Shown one piece after another: positions 51,954-60,468 of a stretch of DNA of 64,000 bases. The notes under the pieces were generated by a model. It did no database searches. It was not told the origin of the DNA and saw only the letters and a program-made list of their open reading frames with translations. Position 1 is the first letter of the stretch. Each line of letters opens with the position of its first letter. A program made the translations under genes and the position numbers. The DNA is from Mycobacterium bourgelatii (GTDB lineage Bacteria; Actinomycetota; Actinomycetes; Mycobacteriales; Mycobacteriaceae): positions 682,001 through 746,000 of the forward strand of contig NZ_BLKZ01000001.1 in the NCBI RefSeq assembly GCF_010723575.1, given 5' to 3'.

Positions 51954-52949
51954 TCATTGCCCGCGCTTTTCGTACTGGGCTTCCGCGGCGTCCTTTATCG
52001 GGCGCCACCATGATTCGTTGTTTCGATACCACTCGATGGTGCTGCGCAGGCCCTCTTCGAAGTCGGTGTGTTTCGGCGCCCAGCCCAATTCGTTGTAGAG
52101 CGTGGACGGATCGATGGCGTAGCGCAGATCGTGGCCGACCCGGTCGGTCACGTGGTCGAAGTCGTCGGGATCCCGGTCCATCAGGCGCAGCAGGGTGCGC
52201 AGCACGGTGAGGTTGTCGCGCTCTCCCTCCGAGCTGATCAGGTAGGTCCGCCCGATCTGACCCTTTTCCAGGATCCGCCGGACGGCGCTGTTGTGATCCT
52301 CGACGTGGATCCAGTCGCGGACGTTGTGGCCGGTGCCGTACAGCTTGGCGCGCCGGCCGGTGAGGATATTGGTGATCTGACGCGGGATGAACTTCTCGAT
52401 GTGCTGATACGGCCCGTAGTTGTTCGAGCAGTTCGAGATCGTCGCGCGCACGCCGTAGGACCGCACCCAGGCGCGCACCAGCATGTCGCTGCCGGCCTTG
52501 GTCGCCGAGTAGGGGCTCGACGGGTTGTAGGGCGTGGCCTCCGTGAACCGCTGGGGTTCGTCAAGGGCGAGGTCGCCGTACACCTCGTCGGTCGAGATGT
52601 GATGCAACCGCACCCCGTGGCGGCGTACCGCTTCCAGGATGGTGAAGGTTCCGATGACGTTCGTGTGCAGGAAAGGCTCGGGATTGTCCAGCGCGTTGTC
52701 GACGTGGGATTCGGCGGCGAAGTGGATGACGGCGTCGGACTCGGCAACCAAGTTGTCGACCAGTTCGGCGTCGCAAATGTCGCCCTCTACCAGCCGAATC
52801 GAGTCCTCGACGGCGGCCAGCGACTCGCGCCGGCCGGCGTACGTCAGTGCATCGATCACCGTCACCGCGTCGTCGGGATACTCGCGCACGGTGCTGTGCA
52901 CGAAGTTCGCGCCGATGAACCCGGCCCCCCCGGTGACTAGGAGTCGCAT
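51954..52949 (-). CDS. rmlB: dTDP-glucose 4,6-dehydratase
   Basis: A protein of 331 residues: NAD-binding TGGAGFIGANFV, HFAAESHVDN, STDEVYGD and catalytic YSATKAGSD. It makes dTDP-4-keto-6-deoxyglucose in the rhamnose pathway needed for cell-wall assembly. It is cotranscribed with rmlC and probably with the two LLM genes upstream, 10 bp away. It corresponds to Rv3464. Confidence 0.97.
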   Translation of the reverse strand: MRLLVTGGAGFIGANFVHSTVREYPDDAVTVIDALTYAGRRESLAAVEDSIRLVEGDICDAELVDNLVAESDAVIHFAAESHVDNALDNPEPFLHTNVIGTFTILEAVRRHGVRLHHISTDEVYGDLALDEPQRFTEATPYNPSSPYSATKAGSDMLVRAWVRSYGVRATISNCSNNYGPYQHIEKFIPRQITNILTGRRAKLYGTGHNVRDWIHVEDHNSAVRRILEKGQIGRTYLISSEGERDNLTVLRTLLRLMDRDPDDFDHVTDRVGHDLRYAIDPSTLYNELGWAPKHTDFEEGLRSTIEWYRNNESWWRPIKDAAEAQYEKRGQ

Positions 52950-52959
52950 GGGTCAAACC

Positions 52960-53817
52960 CTAACGGGTAAGGCCGAGCGGCCCCGCCAGTTCCGTCAGGG
53001 CGGACAACACCTCCTCGTCGCCTGATCGTCCCAACACCTGAATCGCCACGTGGTCCGCGCCCGCTTCGAGGTGCTCGTTGAGGCGACGCGCGATCGTCTC
53101 GGGGGTGCCATAGGCCACCACCGAGTCGATCAGTTTGTCGCTGCCGGGCTTGTCCACATCGGCCTGGGTGAACCCGAGGCGCAGCCAGTTGTTCACGTAG
53201 TTGGTCAGGCCCAGGTAGAAGTCGACGAACTTGCGACCGATGGCGCGGGCCTCCTCGGCGTCGGTCGTGAGGACGACTTTGTGCTCCGGCGCCAAGAACA
53301 CCGAGTTGCCGACCAGTTCGCGCGCCTTGGCCGTGTGCTCCGGGGTGGTCAGGTACGGATGGGCGCCGGCGCTGCGGTCCGCCGCCAGTCGCAGCACCTT
53401 GGGGCCGAGCGCGGCGAGCACCCGTCGGCTGGTGGGCACCCCGGCCGCGTCGAGTTCATCGAGGTAGGAGACCAATGCGTCATAGGGCTTGACGTACTCC
53501 TTGGTGTGCTCCGGATGGCCGACGCCGACGCCGAGCAGGAACCGCCCCGGGTAGGCGTTCTCGATCCGGTGATAGGACTCGGCGACGGCCGGGGCGGCCG
53601 CCGTCCACACGTTGACGATTCCGGTCGCGAGCTGCAGTGAGGTTGTCTGCGCCAGGGCGGGCTCCGCCCACGCCAGCTCCGCGGGAGGCGAGTAGCCGAT
53701 CCAGGCGGCGCCGTAGCCGCGTTCTTCGATGCCTGCCGCGAACTCGGGAGTGATAGAAGGTCCCGTCCAGACGCCAAATCGGCCGAGATCGGGTTTGAGT
53801 GAAACTCCGCCAGTCAT
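52960..53817 (-). CDS. LLM-class F420-dependent oxidoreductase (Rv3463-like, copy A)
   Basis: A protein of 285 residues: GRFGVWTGPSITPEFA, GYGAAWIGYSPPAELAWAEP, IVNVWTAAAPAVAESYHRIE and RFLLGVGVGHPEH. These match the TIGR03620-like F420 family. The tandem neighbour copy B is a close paralogue. It lies ahead of rmlB on the same strand; its link to rhamnose synthesis is unknown. Confidence 0.9.
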   Translation of the reverse strand: MTGGVSLKPDLGRFGVWTGPSITPEFAAGIEERGYGAAWIGYSPPAELAWAEPALAQTTSLQLATGIVNVWTAAAPAVAESYHRIENAYPGRFLLGVGVGHPEHTKEYVKPYDALVSYLDELDAAGVPTSRRVLAALGPKVLRLAADRSAGAHPYLTTPEHTAKARELVGNSVFLAPEHKVVLTTDAEEARAIGRKFVDFYLGLTNYVNNWLRLGFTQADVDKPGSDKLIDSVVAYGTPETIARRLNEHLEAGADHVAIQVLGRSGDEEVLSALTELAGPLGLTR

Positions 53818-53826
53818 CTGCTGCTC

Positions 53827-54675
53827 CTATCGGTTGAGTCCGAGTGCCCCAGCGAGTTCGGCCAGCGCTGGAACCAGGTTGTCACTTCGGGTCAGGACCT
53901 GAACGGGCACGTGGTCGGCGCCGGCGTCGAGGTGCTCCCGGAGCCGGGCCGCAATGGCATCGGTCGTCCCGTAGGCGACGACGGCATCGACCAACCGGTC
54001 GCTGCCCGGCGCGGCGATGTCGTCATCGCTGAAGCCCATTCGCTTGAAGTTGTTCAGGTAGTTCGCGAGGTCGAGGTAAATCCGCAGGGCCTTTCGGCCC
54101 ACCGTGCGGGCCTTCTCGGCGTCGGTGGTGAGCACGACCTTGTGTTCGGGGGCCAAGAACGCGTCTGGGCCGATCAGTTGCCGCGCCTGCGCGGTGTGCT
54201 CCGGTGTGGTCAGGTAGGGGTGCGCGCCGGCGGCGCGCTGTGCGGAAAGCTTCAGCACCCGGGGTCCGAGGGCCGCGACCACGCGACGGTTGGCGGGCAC
54301 GCCGTATTCGTCGAGTTGGTCCAGGTACTCGGTCAGCGCGTTGTAGGGCTTGCGGTACTGGCTGATCGCCTCGGGATGACCGACGCCGATGCCGAGCAGG
54401 AATCGGCCCGGATACGCCTTGTCGATGCGGTGGAAGGACTCGGCAACCGGCTTGGCGGCGGCCGTCCAGATGTTGACGATGCCGGTAGCGACCTGCAACG
54501 TCGTCGTCGCCTCGAGAATGGGTTCCACCCAGTCCAGCTCGGCCGGCGGTGAACCACCCACCCAGACGGCCCCGTATCCCAGGGCTTCGATGTCTTTTGC
54601 CTGCTCGGGCGTGACCTTGAGTCCCATCGTTCCGAAGCGAGTAAGGTCGGGTTTGCGCTCAGCAGAATCGGTCAT
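53827..54675 (-). CDS. LLM-class F420-dependent oxidoreductase (Rv3463-like, copy B)
   Basis: A protein of 282 residues, clearly paralogous to copy [60 protein letters not shown], then [28 protein letters not shown] in part. The two differ mainly at the N-terminus. M. tuberculosis has one gene here, Rv3463. Divergent from infA, with 245 bp between starts. Confidence 0.9.
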
Positions 54676-54730
54676 GGTTGGACCAACTTGGCGGACCCCG
54701 ACCGTATTCCTGCCCTATTCCCTTGGCGTT

Positions 54731-54759
54731 TTGCGGCGGTGCGTCCGGGCGGGTATCGT
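54731..54759 (+). promoter_or_regulatory. Promoter of the infA-rpmJ-alpha operon
   Basis: TTGCGG (54731-54736), 17-bp spacer, TATCGT (54754-54759). Predicted start near 54766 leaves a leader of about 155 nt before infA. Confidence 0.5.
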
Positions 54760-54920
54760 GGAACAACGGTGCGGCGTCCGTGCCGGCTCTTTGCGTGCCC
54801 AGTCTGAAATCTGCGGAGCAGTTCGCGGAATTTCCATCACCGGCCCACGTTTTAGTAGTCCGGAGGCATGCTGCGCCGATACAGCGTGCACTGACAACAA
54901 GTGAGGATCGCCAGAAAGTA

Positions 54921-55142
54921 ATGGCAAAGAAGGACGGTGCCATCGAGGTCGAGGGTCGCGTGGTCGAACCCCTGCCCAATGCAATGTTCCGCATTGAGCT
55001 GGAGAACGGTCACAAGGTGCTCGCCCACATCAGTGGCAAGATGCGGCAGCACTACATCCGCATCCTGCCCGAGGACCGGGTGGTGGTGGAGTTGTCTCCC
55101 TACGACCTGTCCCGCGGCCGCATTGTGTACCGCTACAAGTAA
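54921..55142 (+). CDS. infA: Translation initiation factor IF-1
   Basis: A protein of 73 residues beginning [16 protein letters not shown], with the S1/OB-fold motifs [20 protein letters not shown] and [15 protein letters not shown]. It binds the ribosomal A site. The ATG at 54921 matches IF-1 starts; longer frames upstream are non-coding leader. rpmJ follows after 36 bp. Confidence 0.98.
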
Positions 55143-55178
55143 GCCAACATCCGAGAACGAGAACAGGACCGAACTGCC

Positions 55179-55292
55179 GTGAAGGTGAACCCCAGCGTCA
55201 AGCCGATCTGTGACAAGTGCAGGGTGATCCGTCGGCATGGACGGGTCATGGTGATCTGCCAGGATCCCCGCCACAAGCAGCGGCAAGGCTGA
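55179..55292 (+). CDS. rpmJ: 50S ribosomal protein L36
   Basis: A very small protein of 37 residues, MKVNPSVKPICDKCRVIRRHG then RVMVICQDPRHKQRQG. It has the zinc ligands CDKC, C27 and H32. It is the C+ (zinc) form. GTG start. Its length is the normal one for L36. A tandem repeat begins right after its stop. Confidence 0.97.
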   Translation: MKVNPSVKPICDKCRVIRRHGRVMVICQDPRHKQRQG

Positions 55293-55297
55293 TCACA

Positions 55298-55460
55298 GCG
55301 GCGATCGCAAGCGCGGCACAGCCGGGCGCAGCGGGTCGCCGCAAACAGCAGGGCGGCGATCGCAAGCGCGGCACAGCCGGGCGCAGCGGGTCGCCGCAAA
55401 CAGCAGGGCGGCGATCGCAAGCGCGGCACAGCCGGGCGCAGCGGGTCGCCGCAAACAGCA
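55298..55460. repeat. 55-bp tandem repeat, three copies (VNTR-like)
   Basis: Copies lie at 55298-55352, 55353-55407 and 55408-55460 (the last shortened by 2 bp). They are nearly or fully identical. Each begins GCGGCGATCGC and contains a distal TCGCCGC, so each unit can form a stem of at least 7 bp (55298-55304 with 55336-55342, and equivalents). It lies in the rpmJ-rpsM gap. There are no unique spacers, so it is not a CRISPR array. Confidence 0.92.
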
Positions 55461-55551
55461 ACGGCCCGCCGGCCCGCGTAACACAACTGAATGCAGACCT
55501 CCCAGCACCACTGAGCGGCTGGCATCTATAGAGATGGGCTAGCTCGGCTGC

Positions 55552-55595
55552 GCCCGGACGGAGGCCGGGCCCCGCAGATCCCTACGGATTGCGGG
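55552..55595 (+). promoter_or_regulatory. Structured leader ahead of rpsM
   Basis: Two adjacent hairpins: GCCCGG/CCGGGC (55552-55557, 55565-55570) and CCCGCA-G-ATCC/GGAT-TGCGGG (55571-55581, 55586-55595). In enterobacteria ribosomal protein S4 represses the alpha operon at a structured rpsM leader; a comparable role here is only a guess. Confidence 0.4.
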
Positions 55596-55641
55596 AACGG
55601 ACTGGGAAAAGACCTCCGCTGAGAAAGAGGAAACGCCACCT

Positions 55642-56016
55642 ATGGCTCGACTAGTGGGCGTCGATCTCCCGCGCGACAAGCGCATGGAGATCGCGCTGAC
55701 GTACATCTACGGCATCGGTCGTACCCGTTCGAACGAGATCCTTGCCGCCACCGGCATCGACAAGAACCTGCGCACCAAGGACCTCACCGACGACCAGCTC
55801 ACCCATCTGCGTGACTACATCGAAGCGAACCTGAAGGTCGAGGGTGACCTGCGCCGCGAGGTGCAGGCCGACATTCGCCGCAAGATCGAAATCGGCTGCT
55901 ACCAGGGTCTGCGGCACCGCCGCGGCCTGCCGGTGCGCGGCCAGCGGACCAAGACCAATGCGCGGACCCGTAAAGGCCCCAAGCGCACCATCGCAGGCAA
56001 GAAGAAGGCCAGGTAA
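55642..56016 (+). CDS. rpsM: 30S ribosomal protein S13
   Basis: A protein of 124 residues: MARLVGVDLPRDKRMEIALTY, helix GIGRTRSNEIL, and the C-terminal RHRRGLPVRGQRTKTNARTRKG in part. It sits in the 30S head contacting tRNA and L5. GAAAGAGGAAAC precedes the ATG. First gene of the alpha operon proper. Confidence 0.98.
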   Translation: MARLVGVDLPRDKRMEIALTYIYGIGRTRSNEILAATGIDKNLRTKDLTDDQLTHLRDYIEANLKVEGDLRREVQADIRRKIEIGCYQGLRHRRGLPVRGQRTKTNARTRKGPKRTIAGKKKAR

Positions 56017-56019
56017 CCG

Positions 56020-56436
56020 ATGCCACCGAAGAAAGCCAGTGCCGGGGGGCCCAAGAAGGGCCAGAAGACCCGCCGCCGGGAGAAGAAGAACGTCCCGCAC
56101 GGCGCCGCGCACATCAAGAGCACGTTCAACAACACGATCGTGACGATCACCGACCCGCAAGGCAACGTCATTGCCTGGGCGTCGTCGGGTCACGTCGGCT
56201 TCAAGGGTTCGCGTAAGTCGACTCCGTTCGCCGCGCAGCTGGCCGCGGAGAATGCCGCGCGCAAGGCCCAGGAGCACGGCGTGCGCAAGGTCGATGTGTT
56301 CGTGAAGGGCCCGGGCTCGGGCCGCGAGACCGCGATCCGTTCCCTGCAGGCCGCGGGCCTGGAGGTCGGCGCGATTTCTGACGTCACCCCGCAGCCGCAC
56401 AACGGCGTCCGTCCGCCCAAGCGGCGCAGGGTCTAG
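56020..56436 (+). CDS. rpsK: 30S ribosomal protein S11
   Basis: A protein of 138 residues: a basic N-terminus (PKKGQKTRRREKKNV), HIKSTFNNTIVTITDPQGN and GPGSGRETAIRSLQAAGL. It forms part of the 30S platform. It starts 3 bp after rpsM. Confidence 0.98.
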   Translation: MPPKKASAGGPKKGQKTRRREKKNVPHGAAHIKSTFNNTIVTITDPQGNVIAWASSGHVGFKGSRKSTPFAAQLAAENAARKAQEHGVRKVDVFVKGPGSGRETAIRSLQAAGLEVGAISDVTPQPHNGVRPPKRRRV

Positions 56437-56458
56437 AGGGTCGAGGAGGAGAACTTTC

Positions 56459-57064
56459 ATGGCTCGTTACACCGGACCCGTTACCCGCAAGTCGCGCCGG
56501 CTGGGCACCGACCTCGTCGGTGGCGACCAGTCCTACGAAAAGCGCCCTTACCCCCCCGGCCAGCACGGCCGCGCGCGGGTCAAGGAGAGCGAATACCGTC
56601 AGCAGCTGCAGGAGAAGCAGAAGGCGCGCTTCACCTACGGCGTGATGGAGAAGCAGTTCCGCCGCTACTACGAAGAGGCCGTTCGTCACTCCGGCAAGAC
56701 CGGTGAAGAACTGCTGCGCATCCTGGAGAGCCGGCTCGACAACGTCGTGTACCGCGCCGGGCTGGCCCGGACCCGTCGGATGGCCCGCCAGCTGGTCACG
56801 CACGGTCACTTCCTGGTCAACGGCGTGCGCGTGGACGTCCCCAGCTACCGGGTGTCGCAGTACGACATCATCGATGTGCGGGACCAGTCGCTGAACACGG
56901 TGCCGTTCCAGATCGCGCGGGAGACGGCGGGTGACCGCCCGGTCCCGAGTTGGCTTCAGGTCGTCGGCGAGCGTCAGCGGATCCTGATCCACCAGCTGCC
57001 CGAGCGTTCGCAGATCGACGTGCCGCTCGCTGAGCAGCTGATCGTCGAGTACTACTCGAAGTAA
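56459..57064 (+). CDS. rpsD: 30S ribosomal protein S4
   Basis: A protein of 201 residues: MARYTGPVTRKSRRLG, LESRLDNVVYRAGLARTRR and S4 domain QLVTHGHFLVNGVRVDVPSY. It is a primary 16S rRNA binder and assembly initiator. No zinc Cys in the N-terminus. GAGGAG lies upstream. Confidence 0.98.
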   Translation: MARYTGPVTRKSRRLGTDLVGGDQSYEKRPYPPGQHGRARVKESEYRQQLQEKQKARFTYGVMEKQFRRYYEEAVRHSGKTGEELLRILESRLDNVVYRAGLARTRRMARQLVTHGHFLVNGVRVDVPSYRVSQYDIIDVRDQSLNTVPFQIARETAGDRPVPSWLQVVGERQRILIHQLPERSQIDVPLAEQLIVEYYSK

Positions 57065-57148
57065 CGCAGACCTCCGGCGCTGCGGCCGCAGCGGCGGACA
57101 CCTAACGGCATCAAATAGCGGGTGCCGAGAAGGAGAAGAAGAAACACC

Positions 57149-58192
57149 ATGCTGATTTCTCAGCGTCCCACCTTGTCGGAGGAAGTCCTCACCGACAACC
57201 GGTCCCAGTTCGTCATCGAGCCGCTGGAGCCGGGATTTGGTTACACCCTTGGCAATTCGCTGCGTCGCACGCTGCTGTCGTCGATTCCCGGCGCGGCCGT
57301 CACCAGCATCCGCATCGACGGTGTGCTGCACGAGTTCACCACCGTGCCCGGGGTCAAGGAAGACGTCACCGACATCATCTTGAACCTCAAGAGTCTGGTC
57401 GTGTCCTCCGAGGAGGACGAGCCGGTCACCATGTACCTGCGCAAGCAAGGGCCGGGTGAGGTCACTGCGGGCGACATCGTGCCGCCCGCCGGTGTCACCG
57501 TGCACAACCCGTCCATGCACATCGCCACCCTGAACGACAAGGGCAAGCTGGAGGTCGAACTCGTCGTCGAGCGCGGCCGCGGTTACGTCCCCGCCGTCCA
57601 GAACCGTGCGTCCGGCGCCGAAATCGGCCGTATCCCAGTCGATTCCATCTACTCGCCGGTGCTCAAGGTCACCTACAAGGTGGACGCCACCCGTGTCGAG
57701 CAGCGCACCGACTTCGACAAGCTGATCCTGGATGTGGAGACCAAGAGCTCCATCACCCCGCGCGACGCGCTGGCCTCGGCCGGCAAGACGCTGGTCGAAT
57801 TGTTCGGTCTGGCACGCGAACTCAATGTCGAGGCCGAGGGCATCGAGATTGGGCCGTCGCCGGCCGAGGCCGACCACATCGCGTCGTTCGCGCTGCCGAT
57901 CGACGACCTGGACCTGACCGTGCGGTCGTACAACTGCCTCAAGCGTGAGGGTGTGCACACCGTCGGCGAGTTGGTCTCGCGCACCGAGTCCGACCTGCTC
58001 GACATCCGTAACTTCGGTCAGAAGTCCATCGACGAGGTGAAAGTCAAGCTGCACCAGCTGGGCCTGTCGCTCAAGGACAGCCCGCCGACCTTCGACCCGT
58101 CGGAGGTCGCCGGCTACGACGTCGCCACCGGTACCTGGTCCACCGAGGGTGCCTACGACGACCAGGACTACGCCGAAACCGAACAGCTGTAA
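57149..58192 (+). CDS. rpoA: DNA-directed RNA polymerase subunit alpha
   Basis: A protein of 347 residues, the length in M. tuberculosis. N-terminal dimerisation domain (GFGYTLGNSLRRTLLSS), linker, and C-terminal domain binding DNA and activators (SYNCLKREGVHTVGELV, FGQKSIDEVKVKL). ATG 57149 (MLISQRPTLSEE) is chosen over an upstream in-frame codon lacking conservation. Confidence 0.98.
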   Translation: MLISQRPTLSEEVLTDNRSQFVIEPLEPGFGYTLGNSLRRTLLSSIPGAAVTSIRIDGVLHEFTTVPGVKEDVTDIILNLKSLVVSSEEDEPVTMYLRKQGPGEVTAGDIVPPAGVTVHNPSMHIATLNDKGKLEVELVVERGRGYVPAVQNRASGAEIGRIPVDSIYSPVLKVTYKVDATRVEQRTDFDKLILDVETKSSITPRDALASAGKTLVELFGLARELNVEAEGIEIGPSPAEADHIASFALPIDDLDLTVRSYNCLKREGVHTVGELVSRTESDLLDIRNFGQKSIDEVKVKLHQLGLSLKDSPPTFDPSEVAGYDVATGTWSTEGAYDDQDYAETEQL

Positions 58193-58206
58193 CGTCCGGT
58201 GACGAT

Positions 58207-58225
58207 GCGGCCGTGTAGCGGCCGC
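58207..58225 (+). promoter_or_regulatory. Hairpin between rpoA and rplQ
   Basis: GCGGCCG (58207-58213), loop TGTAG, CGGCCGC (58219-58225): a perfect 7-bp GC stem without a U-run. It may slow or process the transcript between rpoA and rplQ. Confidence 0.45.
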
Positions 58226-58305
58226 TGAGGAACCGGACAAATGCAAGACCGTCCGTCCCGGCCCTACCTGATACGGGGGTCGGCCCCCATTGAGGAGAAG
58301 TTGCA

Positions 58306-58950
58306 ATGCCCAAGCCCACCAAGGGCCCTCGCCTCGGCGGGTCGTCTGCACACCAGAAGGCGATCTTGGCCAACCTGGCTACGTCGTTGTTCGAGCACGG
58401 TCGGATCAAGACCACCGAGCCGAAGGCCCGGGCATTGCGGCCGTACGCGGAGAAGCTGATCACCCACGCCAAGAAGGGCACGCTGCACAACCGGCGTGAG
58501 GTGCTCAAGAAGATCCGCGACAAGGACGTGGTGCACGCGCTGTTCGCCGAGATCGGTCCGTTCTTCGCGGACCGCAACGGCGGCTACACCCGCATCATCA
58601 AGGTCGAGCCGCGCAAGGGCGACAACGCGCCCATGGCCGTGATCGAACTGGTGCGGGAGAAGACGGTGACCGCCGAGGCCGACCGGGCCCGTCGGGTGAA
58701 GGCTTCGAAGAAGGACGCGCCCGTGGCCGCCGCTGCGGCACCGCAGGCCGCGGTCGAGCCGGAGGCGACCGAAGGTCCTGCGGCCGACGAGGCCGCCGAA
58801 GAGGCGACGGAAGCCAAGGCGGAGGCGACCGAGGCCGAGGAGACGGCCGCGGCCGCTCCGCAAGCCGCGGTCGAAGAGGCCGACGAGTCCGGTGAGGCCG
58901 CCTCCGACGAGGCCGCGTCCGACAAGCCCGAAGAGGCCTCTGAGAATTAG
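58306..58950 (+). CDS. rplQ: 50S ribosomal protein L17 with long acidic tail
   Basis: The first 120 residues are canonical L17 (MPKPTKGPRLGGSSAHQKAIL, NRREVLKKIRDKDVVHALF). The next 90 form a low-complexity tail rich in Ala and Glu (EAAEEATEAKAEATEAEET). At 214 residues it exceeds the roughly 180 of M. tuberculosis L17. AGGAGAAGTT precedes the ATG. The tail's coding sequence is overlapped by truA. Confidence 0.96.
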   Translation: MPKPTKGPRLGGSSAHQKAILANLATSLFEHGRIKTTEPKARALRPYAEKLITHAKKGTLHNRREVLKKIRDKDVVHALFAEIGPFFADRNGGYTRIIKVEPRKGDNAPMAVIELVREKTVTAEADRARRVKASKKDAPVAAAAAPQAAVEPEATEGPAADEAAEEATEAKAEATEAEETAAAAPQAAVEEADESGEAASDEAASDKPEEASEN

Positions 58951-59791
58951 CGGGGACGTCCGTCTGCGGCTCGATATCGCCTATGACGGAACCGACTTCG
59001 CAGGCTGGGCCGTCCAAGCCGGCCAGCGCACGGTCGCGGGCGTACTCGACGAGGCGCTGACGACGATTTTCCGCACACCGGTGCGGCTGCGCGCGGCTGG
59101 GCGCACCGATGCCGGAGTGCATGCCACCGCGCAGGTGGCCCATGCCGACGTGCCGTCGGATGCCCTGCCGCGCGCCTATTCGCGGTCGCCACGCCCCGGC
59201 GACGCGGAGTTCGTTCCGCTGATACGGCGGCTGGCCAGGTTTCTGCCTGAGGACGTTCGGGTCATCAACATCGTCCGTGCGCCAAAGGATTTCGACGCCA
59301 GGTTCTCCGCGTTGCGGCGGCACTACCGGTACCGGTTGTCGACGGCACCCTACGGTGTGGAGCCGCAGTTGGCGCGTTATGTCACCCCCTGGTCTCGCGA
59401 CCTGGACGTGGCTGCGATGACGGCAGCCTCGCGAGAACTGTTGGGATTGCGCGACTTTGCGGCCTTCTGTCGGCACCGCGAGGGTGCCACCACGATCCGC
59501 GAACTGCAGCGGCTGGACTGGTCGCAAGACGGTCACCTGATATCGGCCCACGTCACCGCTGACGCCTTCTGCTGGTCGATGGTGCGGTCACTGGTCGGGG
59601 CGCTGCTCGCCGTCGGCGAGCATCGGCGCCCGCCGGAGTGGTGTGCCGAGTTGCTCACTGCGACAAGCCGATCCAGTGATTTCGCGGCGGCGCCGGCGCG
59701 CGGGTTGACGCTGATCGGGGTGGACTATCCGGCCGACGACCAGCTTGCGGCGCGCGTACTGATCACGCGGGATCTGCGGACCCCGGGTTAG
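58892..59791 (+). CDS. truA: tRNA pseudouridine(38-40) synthase TruA
   Basis: A protein of 299 residues: LRLDIAYDGTDFAGWAVQ, the catalytic Asp in AAGRTDAGVHA, and DFAAFCRHREGATT. It makes pseudouridine at positions 38-40 of tRNA anticodon stems. No start codon lies between the rplQ stop and the conserved core. The GTG at 58892, inside rplQ, gives a Pro/Arg-rich N-terminus like that of Rv3455c. The two genes therefore overlap by 59 bp. Confidence 0.92.
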   Translation: MRPPPTRPRPTSPKRPLRISGDVRLRLDIAYDGTDFAGWAVQAGQRTVAGVLDEALTTIFRTPVRLRAAGRTDAGVHATAQVAHADVPSDALPRAYSRSPRPGDAEFVPLIRRLARFLPEDVRVINIVRAPKDFDARFSALRRHYRYRLSTAPYGVEPQLARYVTPWSRDLDVAAMTAASRELLGLRDFAAFCRHREGATTIRELQRLDWSQDGHLISAHVTADAFCWSMVRSLVGALLAVGEHRRPPEWCAELLTATSRSSDFAAAPARGLTLIGVDYPADDQLAARVLITRDLRTPG

Positions 59792-59797
59792 AGCGGG

Positions 59798-60436
59798 TTA
59801 GAGCCGTGCCGCGATGAAACTCGCGGCCTGATTGGTGAATCCGGGAACGTAGCTCAGGTGCGCCTTCCACTGATTGCCGTCGGAGCAGATCGGGTCACCC
59901 TGGTTGCACAGGTCAAGAATTTTGTCGCCGAAGCGCGGGCTCAGGGCGGTCATCAGACCGCCGGCGCGAGCGGACGGATTGCCGAAGAGGGTGACCGCGG
60001 CAACGTGGTTGGCGGCTTCGGCGGGTAGCGGCTCATCGAAGCCCAGACCGGCGATCGGTGCGGTCGTGACGATGTCGATCACCGCGGCGCCCTGCGAATA
60101 TCCGCCGAGCACCAGCTTGGTGCGGGGGCACGCGGTAGTCATGTGCTGGATGTGCGCACTGGCGTCATTGGCGCCGTCCCGCGCGGCGAGAAAGTTCTTG
60201 CTGGCCGGATAGTTGACGGCGTACGCCCCGATGTTTTTGCGGGTCTTTTGCTTCAGTGAGCTGACCAGCGCGCTCCCGACGCGTCCCACGCCCGGCGGCT
60301 CGCCGGTGCCGCGGGCGAAGATCACCTCGACGTCAGGGCAACCCGCGCCCTGGGCTTTAGGTGAGTTCGATGCGGGGGTCAGAGCAACCGCCAAACTGGC
60401 CATCGCGATCACGACGGCCGCCCCAACCCGCCTCAT
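59798..60436 (-). CDS. Cutinase-family esterase (Cut4-like)
   Basis: A secreted protein of 212 residues with signal peptide (residues 1-30). Triad: Ser in LGGYSQGAA (S114), Asp in CNQGDPIC and His in AHLSYVPG. Four Cys. Mycobacterial cutinase-like proteins are serine esterases, phospholipases or thioesterases, not plant-cutin hydrolases. It is convergent with truA, with 6 bp between. Corresponds to Rv3452. Confidence 0.92.
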   Translation of the reverse strand: MRRVGAAVVIAMASLAVALTPASNSPKAQGAGCPDVEVIFARGTGEPPGVGRVGSALVSSLKQKTRKNIGAYAVNYPASKNFLAARDGANDASAHIQHMTTACPRTKLVLGGYSQGAAVIDIVTTAPIAGLGFDEPLPAEAANHVAAVTLFGNPSARAGGLMTALSPRFGDKILDLCNQGDPICSDGNQWKAHLSYVPGFTNQAASFIAARL

Positions 60437-60468
60437 GCCACGGCATATTACGGGCTATTCAGCGTGCG

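Noticed and set aside
55298..55460. CRISPR-like array
   Set aside because: The copies are contiguous with no unique spacers, the unit is 55 bp, and no cas genes are present.
55133..55531. Several short open frames across the tandem repeat
   Set aside because: They exist because 55 is not a multiple of three and the repeat lacks stops in several frames. They show no ribosome binding sites and no recognisable domain.
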